64,000 nucleotides of DNA, taken from assembly GCA_947446635.1 (NCBI GenBank), contig CANFHF010000007.1:1-64000 (forward strand), given 5' to 3'. Shown piece after piece: positions 27,749-35,021 of the stretch (position 1 is its first letter; every line of letters starts with the position of its first letter). The DNA is from Flavobacteriaceae bacterium (GTDB lineage Bacteria > Bacteroidota > Bacteroidia > Flavobacteriales > Flavobacteriaceae). The notes below the pieces were generated by a model. That model did not search any database and was not told the DNA's origin. It was given only the letters and a program-made list of their open reading frames with translations. Both the position numbers and the translations under genes were made by a program.

Positions 27749-28930
27749 CTATTTTATTTTTACTGTAATCGGATGGTTTATTTTCACAGTAAACAGACCT
27801 AGGTAATTTTCCCAAGCTTCTTTTGTGTTAAATGCACCTTGTTTTTTCCACCCAAAACCAGAATAATAAATTACCTTGTTGTTCTTTACTTTAAGGGCAG
27901 CATATAGATTACATAATTCTTTATTTGAATTCATGTATTTTTCATAGTTAATGGCGGTGTTTTTAGGGAAGACAATTCCAGTTCCTAATTCAGAATCATC
28001 AAGAGGTTGCCAATAATCAATCCAACCTTCTTTTAGATTACCTTCTGTCTTTCCGTTATTTTCATGTAAAGTTATTCCTGTAGCAAGTGTTTTTGTTCCT
28101 GAAATTGAAATTTCGAATTTCGAAAGGAAACTTCCATAATCTAAACTGATGTGTTTTACCTCAGAGATTTTGTTTCCGGCAGCGTCCCAGTCGGCATAAG
28201 TCAAAATAAAACTTGTTCGAATTGGTCCCGTCGTAACGGTTTTCCAAGTGGTAAAGTTTTTAGAAAAATAATAGACACTATCCACTTTTACGGCAACGCC
28301 ACCAATTCCACGACTGTCTCCAACATGAAAATTGTCTAAACCTTCACCAGTATCTTTGTGATAGGTTCCGGTTCCATTGGTGTATTTTTCATACCATTTG
28401 TTCAGGATTGGATATTCCACTCTTTTTAACCAGGCATCAATACCGCTTGTTAAAGTTCCTCCTTTGACTTTATCTTCTGTCATTTTTTGGGCAACAGGAC
28501 CATAGGTTCTAAAAGCTACTTTGTTATTTTCCCAAGCATAATCATCGATTCTTTCAGGAACAAATCTTGAATAGCACCAATTTTCACTTGCTTTTGGAAT
28601 AACAGTTGTGCGAACAAGTTCTAGTTTTTTCTTGGAATGCGCCATTATTTTTGGTTGGAATAGTAAAACATCAGAAATGCCATCACCATCTTCATCCACA
28701 CATTGGGTTACTAAAAAATCAGAAGTGCCTATTTCTCTAATGCCATATTGCTCCAATTTATCAAAGCTGTTTAGGCCTAGAGATTCTTTAGATAGCGATA
28801 CCGTTTCGAACTCCCTTTCAATATTTAAACAATTGGTTACGATAATTATTTTGTTTCTTTCCGCTTTTTGGGAATAGGAAACAAACGTACTAGCAAGCAG
28901 TAATGATAGTATAAGTCTATGTTTGCACAT
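27749..28930 (-). CDS. DUF4861-family secreted protein
   Basis: This is a 393-residue exported protein whose signal peptide is MCKHRLILSLLLASTFVSYS. Start 28930 is preferred; ATG 28954, which overlaps the kduD stop by 11 bases, is equally possible. The family pattern is clear: CVDEDGDGISDVLLFQP, GTGTYHKDTGEGLDNFHVG, GIGGVAVKVDSVYYFSKNF, TGPIRTSFILTY and LDYGSFLSKF. DUF4861 proteins recur in PULs for uronate-containing glycans and have no settled function known to me. This one is downstream of kduI and kduD in one operon, the place where an unsaturated uronyl hydrolase would be expected. It therefore may act on the unsaturated oligosaccharides, but this is only a hypothesis. Confidence 0.75.
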   Translation of the reverse strand: MCKHRLILSLLLASTFVSYSQKAERNKIIIVTNCLNIEREFETVSLSKESLGLNSFDKLEQYGIREIGTSDFLVTQCVDEDGDGISDVLLFQPKIMAHSKKKLELVRTTVIPKASENWCYSRFVPERIDDYAWENNKVAFRTYGPVAQKMTEDKVKGGTLTSGIDAWLKRVEYPILNKWYEKYTNGTGTYHKDTGEGLDNFHVGDSRGIGGVAVKVDSVYYFSKNFTTWKTVTTGPIRTSFILTYADWDAAGNKISEVKHISLDYGSFLSKFEISISGTKTLATGITLHENNGKTEGNLKEGWIDYWQPLDDSELGTGIVFPKNTAINYEKYMNSNKELCNLYAALKVKNNKVIYYSGFGWKKQGAFNTKEAWENYLGLFTVKINHPITVKIK

Positions 28931-28943
28931 ACTAGTATTTTTA

Positions 28944-29735
28944 TTATAGTTCATTGGAAGGCTTCCCGATGGTAGCCAAAATTCCTCCATCTACATAAAC
29001 AATATGCCCATTTACAAAATCACTTGCTTTTGATGACAAGAAGATAGCGGCACCTTGCAAATCCTCAGGATCACCCCAACGACCAGCTGGCGTTCTAGCT
29101 ATGATAAAGTCATTAAAAGGATGTCCGTCTACTCTAATAGGAGCGGTTTGACTTGTTGCAAAATAGCCAGGTCCAATTCCGTTTGTTTGAATATTAAACT
29201 TTGCCCATTCCGTTGCCATGCTTTTGGTTAGCATTTTTAGACCTCCTTTTGCCGAAGCATAAGCACTCACAGAATCTCTTCCAAGCTCGCTCATCATCGA
29301 ACAAATATTAATGATTTTTCCTCCTCCACGTTGAATCATTCCTTTAGCCACGTTTTTAGAAACAATAAAAGGACTTATTAGGTCAACATTTATTACCGCT
29401 GCAAAATCGGCAACTTCCATTTCAATGATTGGCGTTCTTTTGATGATTCCAGCATTGTTGATCAAAATATCAATAGGACCCACTTCAGCTTCAATCTTTT
29501 TTATACTTGCAATGACAGCAGTCTCATCAGTTACGTCAAAAACATATCCGTAAGCTTCAATTCCAACAGATTTGTATTCTGCAATGGCATTGTCTAGTGC
29601 TTGCTGTGAAAGATCATTTACAACAATTTTAGCGCCAGCATGACCCAATCCTTTAGACATTGCCATTCCTAGACCATGAACTCCTCCTGTAATAAGTGCT
29701 GTTTTTCCTGTTAAATCAAATAGGTTAATCGACAT
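28944..29735 (-). CDS. kduD: 2-dehydro-3-deoxy-D-gluconate 5-dehydrogenase (KduD), SDR family
   Basis: It reduces 2,5-diketo-3-deoxygluconate to 2-keto-3-deoxygluconate with NAD(P)H, the step after KduI in the breakdown of unsaturated uronates. The 263-residue cytoplasmic short-chain dehydrogenase has a Rossmann glycine motif TGGVHGLG (16-23), NNAG (93-96), Ser146 in NICSMMSE, and the catalytic YASAK (Tyr159, Lys163). IGPGYFAT and a C-terminal VDGG complete the family pattern. It lies 24 bases after kduI, and the two act in sequence, which strengthens the call over other gluconate dehydrogenases. Confidence 0.9.
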   Translation of the reverse strand: MSINLFDLTGKTALITGGVHGLGMAMSKGLGHAGAKIVVNDLSQQALDNAIAEYKSVGIEAYGYVFDVTDETAVIASIKKIEAEVGPIDILINNAGIIKRTPIIEMEVADFAAVINVDLISPFIVSKNVAKGMIQRGGGKIINICSMMSELGRDSVSAYASAKGGLKMLTKSMATEWAKFNIQTNGIGPGYFATSQTAPIRVDGHPFNDFIIARTPAGRWGDPEDLQGAAIFLSSKASDFVNGHIVYVDGGILATIGKPSNEL

Positions 29736-29759
29736 AATTTTTATTTAATAGTTATTAAT

Positions 29760-30599
29760 TTATCTTAATTCATTTATTTTACATACATCCATATCTCCGT
29801 AGTCTAAATTCTCTCCTGCCATACCCCAAATGAAAGTATAATTAGAAGTTCCTGAACCAGAGTGTATGGACCATGGTGGAGAAATAACAGCTTGGTGGTT
29901 ATTCATCCAAATGTGTCTTGTTTCTTGCGCCTCTCCCATAAAATGACAAACGGCTTGATTTTCGGGAATATCTAAATAGAAATAAACTTCCATTCTACGG
30001 TCATGTACATGAGCTGGCATAGTATTCCAAACACTGCCTATTTTCAATTCGGTCATTCCCATTTGCAATTGACAAGTGGTAACCACTCCGCCAATAATCA
30101 TTTGGTTTACGGTACGGTGATTGGCCGTTTCCATGGAGCCTAATTGTAATTTATTAGCCTCGGCAAGACTTACTTTTTTAGAAGGATAGTGCGTATGGGC
30201 TGGAGCCGAATTTAAATAAAACTTTGCGGGGTTTTTAGCATCGTCACTTTTAAAAATAATTTCCTTGTTACCGCTCCCTATATACAAAGCATCTTTAAAG
30301 CCTAATTCATAAGAAATTCCATCGGCGATAATAGTTCCATTTCCACCTACATTTATTATTCCTAATTCTCTTCGCTCTAAAAAATAACTAGATTTAAGCG
30401 GATCAATTGTATCAAGGGTTAGTGGTGTTAGTGGTACTGCAGAACCGGCAATATAACGATCATAATGGGAATAAGTAAGTGTTATTTCCCCTTCTTTCAT
30501 CAAGTTATCGATCAAAAATTCGGATCTCAATTGAGAAGTATCGTAGCGCTTAACGGCCTGAGGACTAGAAGCATATCTTGTTTCGTAAGATGTTGACAT
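29760..30599 (-). CDS. kduI: 5-dehydro-4-deoxy-D-glucuronate isomerase (KduI)
   Basis: This enzyme isomerizes the 4-deoxy-5-keto-uronate formed from unsaturated uronic acids into 2,5-diketo-3-deoxygluconate. The 279-residue protein is a two-domain cupin. The zinc site of E. coli KduI is preserved: His197, His199 and Glu204 in MPAHVHDRRMEVYFY and His246 in PPWSIHSG. FMGEAQETRHIWM and the GENLDYGDMD end are typical. It is the first gene of the kduI-kduD-DUF4861 operon. Its presence argues for GlcA-, IdoA- or GalA-derived products, because flavobacterial alginate pathways usually go through a direct reductase instead. Confidence 0.95.
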   Translation of the reverse strand: MSTSYETRYASSPQAVKRYDTSQLRSEFLIDNLMKEGEITLTYSHYDRYIAGSAVPLTPLTLDTIDPLKSSYFLERRELGIINVGGNGTIIADGISYELGFKDALYIGSGNKEIIFKSDDAKNPAKFYLNSAPAHTHYPSKKVSLAEANKLQLGSMETANHRTVNQMIIGGVVTTCQLQMGMTELKIGSVWNTMPAHVHDRRMEVYFYLDIPENQAVCHFMGEAQETRHIWMNNHQAVISPPWSIHSGSGTSNYTFIWGMAGENLDYGDMDVCKINELR

Positions 30600-30857
30600 T
30601 TTTAATGTATTTTGTTTAATTTAAATTATTTATAATCGGTTTTTATAATTTATCAAATATCGAAATAATAAAGCCAATAATTAATGTAATTATTAATTAA
30701 TATAAAAATGAAAATACATAAAAGGCATATAAAAGTTCAATACTTTGAAAATGAGACTATTTGATTCTTTATAGGTGTCCTAAGAAGAATCTGCTTTTTA
30801 ATACATTATTATTTATAATCTAATAATTTGCGAAGTTAAATTAATTTTCATTGATTT

Positions 30858-30873
30858 ACGTGTGCGGACACGT
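30858..30873. promoter_or_regulatory. Operator-like inverted repeat
   Basis: ACGTGT and ACACGT are perfect reverse complements separated by GCGG. The size and shape fit a LacI- or GntR-type operator and stand out in AT-rich surroundings. A TTTTTAT run follows on plus, so a short terminator hairpin is the alternative reading. It is 259 bases upstream of kduI. Confidence 0.35.
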
Positions 30874-30947
30874 TTTTATGAGAATTAATAATCGATAAAA
30901 ATTAGCTATTTTTATATTTATGAAGTTGAGTATTTAAATTTTCACTA

Positions 30948-30979
30948 AGAAAGGAGGTGTTGAAATGTTAAGAATATAA
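30948..30979 (+). other. Extended Shine-Dalgarno sequence with a 4-codon ORF
   Basis: AGAAAGGAGGTGTT (30948-30961) is exactly complementary to the 3' end of flavobacterial 16S rRNA as I know it (AACACCUCCUUUCU). Seven bases after GGAGG an ATG opens a reading frame of four codons (MLRI, stop at 30977-30979). Right after it TGTTA/TAACA can pair, and GGTGTT can pair with AACACC at 30993-30998, partly masking the site. Confidence 0.4.
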
Positions 30980-31043
30980 CAAAAAGTTTTAAAACACCAT
31001 TATACTTTTTTAGATTTACCATTTCAATTGCGACTTATTTAAT

Positions 31044-31051
31044 TAATTTTG
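31044..31051 (+). promoter_or_regulatory. -7 box for the DUF6913-dapA unit
   Basis: TAATTTTG fits TAnnTTTG, 18 bases before the start codon, which predicts a leader of about 12 nt. The nearest upstream TTG gives a spacer of only 13, so the -33 element is unclear. Confidence 0.4.
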
Positions 31052-31069
31052 TAAACTAGTTAAAACTAT

Positions 31070-31588
31070 ATGTTTTTAAATTATATTAAGGATTTTTTTT
31101 TAAAAAGAATATTAAAAAATAATTTACACAATGTAAAAAGCAGTTCCTCTTTGAATGCTATTAAAACAGTTGGCTTGCTTATTGATGAAAGCTATTTTTT
31201 TGAAAAGGAATCCCTAATCAAGGAATTGATATTTAATGGGGTTTTAGAAAGCGATATTAAAACAATTGTTTACAGGGATAAACTAAAAAAAAACGAGGAG
31301 TATTCTCTGCCTACTTTTGGCATTAAAGATCTCGATTGGAAATCGGATATCACTAATGAAGTAGTAAGTAATTTTATCAATCAAAAATTTGATTTATTAA
31401 TCAGTTATTACGATGTTGAAAAAGCGATTTTACTCACAATAACCCATAATTCTAAAGCGCAATTTAAAGTTGGCTTTTCATCTGTAGATAAACGATTGAA
31501 TCATCTGATGATAAATACTAATGCTGAAAATCACAAAGTTTTTACCCACGAATTATTCAGGTATTTAAAAATATTAAACAAAATATAA
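31070..31588 (+). CDS. DUF6913-like protein of unknown function
   Basis: This is a 172-residue protein with no signal peptide and no long hydrophobic segment. The N-terminus is basic ([16 protein letters not shown]), followed by [22 protein letters not shown], a region with WKSDI, and [34 protein letters not shown]. This pattern occurs in a small Flavobacteriia family that I remember as the DUF6913 gene beside dapA. It has an alpha/beta look, but no catalytic motif can be named. It is 8 bases upstream of dapA, so the two are co-transcribed. Function unknown. Confidence 0.7.
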   Translation: MFLNYIKDFFLKRILKNNLHNVKSSSSLNAIKTVGLLIDESYFFEKESLIKELIFNGVLESDIKTIVYRDKLKKNEEYSLPTFGIKDLDWKSDITNEVVSNFINQKFDLLISYYDVEKAILLTITHNSKAQFKVGFSSVDKRLNHLMINTNAENHKVFTHELFRYLKILNKI

Positions 31589-31596
31589 AACAAATT

Positions 31597-32484
31597 ATGC
31601 AATCATTAATAGGAACGGGCGTTGCTCTAGCTACTCCCTTTAGAAAAGATTTTTCAATTGATACGGAAGCATTAATTAGGATAGTAAATTTCTCCATTGA
31701 TGGTGGAGTTGAATATCTTGTTGCAATGGGGACAACAGCTGAAAACGCCACAATGTCTAAGGATGAAAAAGAATTAGTAATAAATACAATAGTCAAGACT
31801 AACAATGGAAGATTGCCTTTGGTTCTTGGAGTAGGGGGGAACAATACGATGGAAGTTGTACAAGAGTTAAAAAATAGAGATTTGTCTCAATTTGTTGCGA
31901 TTCTATCGATTTCACCTTATTATAATAAGCCAACTCAAGAGGGTATATACCAGCATTTTAAAGCTATTTCGGAAGCTTCTCCAATTCCTGTTATTTTGTA
32001 TAATGTTCCTAGTAGAACAGGAATAAACATCCTGCCATCAACTGTTATGCGATTAGCAAATGATTTTAAAAACATTGTTGCCATCAAGGAAGCGGCTGGA
32101 GATATGATTCAGGCTATGCAATTATTAAAGCATAAGCCAAAAGATTTCCTCGTACTTTCTGGCGACGACATGATTGCTTTGCCAATGGTTTTGGCCGGTG
32201 GATCTGGCGTTATCTCTGTAATAGGGCAAGGTTTTCCAAAAGAATTTTCTGAAATGATACGATTGGGCTTAAACCGAAAAGTTGATGATGCCTTCAAATC
32301 GCACTACCTTTTATCGGATAGTATTGATATGATTTTTGAACAAGGTAATCCTGCCGGAATTAAACAGGTTTTTCATTCATTGGGAATAGCTGAAAATACA
32401 GTTCGTTTGCCTTTGGTAAAAGCGGATGAGTCATTAGCGAATAGAATTGACCAATTTGTTCATAAAATAAATGAATTAGCCTAA
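31597..32484 (+). CDS. dapA: 4-hydroxy-tetrahydrodipicolinate synthase
   Basis: It condenses pyruvate with aspartate semialdehyde in the lysine/diaminopimelate pathway. It is a 295-residue TIM barrel. Schiff-base Lys164 lies in VAIKEAAGD, Tyr135 and Arg140 in [10 protein letters not shown], and the GTTAEN substrate loop is at 45-50. SGDD and a GGSGVISV segment follow as expected. It is the second gene of a two-gene unit with the DUF6913 gene. The perfect inverted repeat at 32499-32524 just after the stop may form its transcript end. Confidence 0.96.
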   Translation: MQSLIGTGVALATPFRKDFSIDTEALIRIVNFSIDGGVEYLVAMGTTAENATMSKDEKELVINTIVKTNNGRLPLVLGVGGNNTMEVVQELKNRDLSQFVAILSISPYYNKPTQEGIYQHFKAISEASPIPVILYNVPSRTGINILPSTVMRLANDFKNIVAIKEAAGDMIQAMQLLKHKPKDFLVLSGDDMIALPMVLAGGSGVISVIGQGFPKEFSEMIRLGLNRKVDDAFKSHYLLSDSIDMIFEQGNPAGIKQVFHSLGIAENTVRLPLVKADESLANRIDQFVHKINELA

Positions 32485-32516
32485 AAAATAGCGTTGTGTA
32501 TTACGAAAAATATATT

Positions 32517-32546
32517 TTGTAATAGCTAAATTAATGACTAAATTTG
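32517..32546 (+). promoter_or_regulatory. Consensus Bacteroidota promoter for the bamD operon
   Basis: TTG (32517-32519), 19-bp spacer, then TAAATTTG (32539-32546). It predicts a transcript start near 32553 and a leader of about 126 nt that contains three successive small hairpins. Confidence 0.7.
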
Positions 32547-32549
32547 CCA

Positions 32550-32659
32550 CCGAAACTTCGGAATGATTCATGAAAGATGTAAATGTCTTTCTAAATTATT
32601 AAATAAGTAAAAAAATAAATTGAAGATTATACCGTCCGTTACCCTTTATGGTTTAGGGT
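32550..32659 (+). other. Hairpin-rich 5' leader of bamD
   Basis: Three short inverted repeats follow one another: CCGA/TCGG at 32550-32561, GAAAGA/TCTTTC at 32572-32591 and ACCCT/AGGGT at 32641-32659. They could tune translation or stability of the essential bamD mRNA. No known riboswitch motif is recognised. Confidence 0.35.
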
Positions 32660-32678
32660 CACAAACAAATCAATAATA

Positions 32679-33479
32679 ATGATAAGTAAAAAAATAGTAT
32701 CTCTATTACTTCTTGTAGTTTTTTTTTATTCTTGTAATGAATACCAAAAAGCTTTAAAAACCGAAGATGTTGCTGTTAAATTTGACGTTTCTACTAAATT
32801 GTACGATGCCGGTAAATATTCAAAAGCGATTCGAATTTTCGAACAAATTGCACCAACGTATAAAGGGATGCCTAGAGCTGAAAAATTGTTTTATATGTTT
32901 GCTCAATCGTATTTTAAAACAAATCAATATTATTTAGCTGGATATCAGTTTGAAAGTTTTGTTTCAAGTTTTCCAAAAAGCGAAAAAATTGAAGAAGCTG
33001 CTTTTTTAGGAGCGAAAAGTTTTTCAATGCTTTCTCCCGAATATAGCTTGGATCAAACGGATACATTCAAAGCAATTGATAAGTTGCAAGCATTTATAGA
33101 TTCCTATCCAAATTCACCAAATTCAGTAGAAGCCAATAAAATCTTAAGGGCTTTAAATGGAAAAATTGAGAAAAAAGTTTTCGAAAATGCAAAGGGATAC
33201 AATACTATTACGGATTATAAATCAGCCTTGGTAGCTCTTGACAACTTTATTGCTGATTATCCAGGGACTCCATTCAAGGAAGATGCTTTGTTTTACAAGT
33301 ATGACTCAGCTTACCAATTGGCAGTAAATAGTATTCCTTCAAAAATGGTGGAACGACTAAATGTTGCCAAAACAGCTTATTCTAATTTGGTAAAATTCAA
33401 ATCGGATACCAAATACAAAGAAAAAGCCGACAAAATGTTGGTTCAAATTGAAATAAAATTACAAATTTTCACTAAATAA
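32679..33479 (+). CDS. bamD: Outer membrane assembly lipoprotein BamD
   Basis: BamD is a periplasmic lipoprotein of the BAM complex that helps fold barrel proteins such as the TonB receptors in this window. The lipoprotein signal is MISKKIVSLLLLVVFFYSC (lipid Cys19). TPR helices follow: AGKYSKAIRIFEQIAPTYKGMPRAEKLFYMFAQSYF, then YYLAGYQFESFVSSFPKSEKIEEAAFLGAKS and further repeats. The 266-residue length is typical for Bacteroidota. It leads the operon bamD-rpoZ-coaBC-porD(-recN), a gene order common in Flavobacteriia. Confidence 0.92.
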   Translation: MISKKIVSLLLLVVFFYSCNEYQKALKTEDVAVKFDVSTKLYDAGKYSKAIRIFEQIAPTYKGMPRAEKLFYMFAQSYFKTNQYYLAGYQFESFVSSFPKSEKIEEAAFLGAKSFSMLSPEYSLDQTDTFKAIDKLQAFIDSYPNSPNSVEANKILRALNGKIEKKVFENAKGYNTITDYKSALVALDNFIADYPGTPFKEDALFYKYDSAYQLAVNSIPSKMVERLNVAKTAYSNLVKFKSDTKYKEKADKMLVQIEIKLQIFTK

Positions 33480-33486
33480 TTAATCC

Positions 33487-33804
33487 ATGGATTTAAGAAA
33501 GACAAATGCTCCAGTAAACACAATTACCTACAATAAAAATATTATTGAAGAGCCTACTGGAAATGTATATGAGGCTATAACAATTATGGCCAAAAGAGCA
33601 AATCAAATCAATTCTGAAATCAAAAAGGAGTTGACTGAAAAATTGGAAGAATTTGCGACCTATAATGATAGTCTTGAAGAAGTTTTTGAAAACAAGGAAC
33701 AAATAGAGGTTTCTAAGTTTTACGAAAAATTACCTAAGCCACATGCTTTGGCAGTTCAAGAATGGTTAGAAGGTAAAATCTACCACAGAGAAGGAAATAA
33801 ATAA
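33487..33804 (+). CDS. rpoZ: RNA polymerase omega subunit, Bacteroidota type
   Basis: This 105-residue protein has NVYEAITIMAKRANQINSEIKKELTEKLEEF, which contains the omega/RpoK-like AxxIxxKRAxQI core, followed by an acidic C-terminal part. It would support assembly of RNA polymerase. Its place between bamD and coaBC with gaps of 7 and 8 bases is the usual flavobacterial one. The sequence is far from E. coli RpoZ, so the name rests partly on context. Confidence 0.82.
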   Translation: MDLRKTNAPVNTITYNKNIIEEPTGNVYEAITIMAKRANQINSEIKKELTEKLEEFATYNDSLEEVFENKEQIEVSKFYEKLPKPHALAVQEWLEGKIYHREGNK

Positions 33805-33812
33805 TAATTATA

Positions 33813-35021
33813 ATGTCAGTTTTAAGCGGAAAGAAAATTTTACTAGGTATTTCCGGTGGAATTGCAGCTTATAAAACAGCTACGTTAGTTCGACTTTTTA
33901 TAAAAGCAGGTGCGCATGTCCAAGTGATAATGACACCTGCTTCTAAGGATTTTATAACCCCTCTGACTTTATCCACCTTATCAAAAAATCCTGTTTATTC
34001 TACTTTTTATAACCAAGACGAGGAGAATCAAAAATGGAATAACCATGTTGAATTAGGGCTGTGGGCAGATTTGATGGTTATCGCTCCAGTCACTGCGAAT
34101 ACCTTGTCAAAAATGGCAAACGGTACTTGTGACAATCTTTTAATAGCCACTTATTTATCGGCAAAATGCCCCGTATATTTTGCCCCGGCAATGGACTTGG
34201 ATATGTATTCACATCCTTCTACTTTGGAAAGTTTTAAAAAACTAGAACAATATGGAAATACTATAATTCCTGCCGAAAGTGGTGAGTTGGCTAGTGGTTT
34301 GTCAGGCGAAGGAAGAATGGCTGAGCCTGAAAATATTATATCTTTTCTAGAAGCAGATTTGGAAAGTAGATTGCCTCTTAAAGGAAAAAAAATACTAATT
34401 ACTGCCGGTCCAACATACGAAGCTATAGATCCTGTTCGTTTTATAGGAAATAATTCTTCTGGGAAAATGGGTTTTGATATTGCGCAAAGTGCCGTTAATC
34501 TTGGAGCTTCTGTGCTATTAGTTACTGGACCTTCTCATCTAAAAATCGAGAATAATTTAGTAAACGTGATTCGAGTTGTTTCGGCACAAGAAATGTATGA
34601 TGTTTGTCATCAATATTTTAGCGATGTAGATGTGGTGATTGCTGCTGCTGCAGTTGCCGATTACAAGCCAAAGAATATGTCGCTTCAAAAAATTAAAAAA
34701 GACGTCGATAATTTGACTATTGAACTCGAAAAAACTAAAGATATTCTAGCTTCCTTAGGTGAGATTAAAAAAAATCAGTTTTTAATTGGATTTGCTTTGG
34801 AAACTGAAAATGAAATTGAAAATGCAAAGTTGAAAATTCAGAAAAAAAACCTAGATTTGATTGTTCTTAATTCATTACAGGATGAAGGAGCTGGTTTTGG
34901 AAAACCAACCAATAAAATAACTTTTATCAATAAAAATTTCAAAATAGAACACATGCAATTAAAATCGAAAGAGGCCGTTGCTAATGATATATTAAACAAA
35001 GTAATAGCCTATTATGCGTAA
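33813..35021 (+). CDS. coaBC: Bifunctional phosphopantothenoylcysteine synthetase/decarboxylase
   Basis: It makes 4'-phosphopantetheine for coenzyme A in two steps. Residues 1-180 are the FMN-dependent decarboxylase half (GISGGIAAYK 12-21, catalytic His78 in NNHVELG, PAMDLDMY at 125-132). Residues about 190-402 are the CTP-dependent synthetase half (ILITAGPTYEAIDPVRFIGNNSSGKMG). In the flap that carries catalytic Cys158 in E. coli (ACGDxGxGRM), this protein reads ASGLSGEGRM, with Ser161 in place of Cys. I believe related Bacteroidota proteins share this change, but it is worth checking. It overlaps the next gene by 8 bases. Confidence 0.95.
   Translation: MSVLSGKKILLGISGGIAAYKTATLVRLFIKAGAHVQVIMTPASKDFITPLTLSTLSKNPVYSTFYNQDEENQKWNNHVELGLWADLMVIAPVTANTLSKMANGTCDNLLIATYLSAKCPVYFAPAMDLDMYSHPSTLESFKKLEQYGNTIIPAESGELASGLSGEGRMAEPENIISFLEADLESRLPLKGKKILITAGPTYEAIDPVRFIGNNSSGKMGFDIAQSAVNLGASVLLVTGPSHLKIENNLVNVIRVVSAQEMYDVCHQYFSDVDVVIAAAAVADYKPKNMSLQKIKKDVDNLTIELEKTKDILASLGEIKKNQFLIGFALETENEIENAKLKIQKKNLDLIVLNSLQDEGAGFGKPTNKITFINKNFKIEHMQLKSKEAVANDILNKVIAYYA

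Larger units (their letters stand above)
30600..31069. other. 470-bp divergent intergenic region
   Basis: No gene of normal size is seen. The region separates kduI (minus) from the DUF6913 gene (plus). It contains an operator-like palindrome (30858-30873), a perfect 14-nt complement of the expected 16S rRNA tail in front of a 4-codon ORF (30948-30979), and a -7 box (31044-31051). The remainder is very AT-rich and unremarkable. Confidence 0.6.

Noticed and set aside
278..30599. Alginate utilization locus
   Set aside because: PL6 and PL5-like folds alone would allow it, but four sulfatases plus FGE and the KduI/KduD route argue against plain alginate.
30945..30965. Fragment of a 16S rRNA gene on the minus strand
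   Set aside because: Only the last 14 nt match; the bases next to them (CATTTC instead of the conserved GGCTGG) do not, so it is not an rRNA remnant.
32485..32678. 6S RNA or other named small RNA between dapA and bamD
   Set aside because: There is no long interrupted rod structure; the consensus promoter and hairpins fit a bamD leader better.
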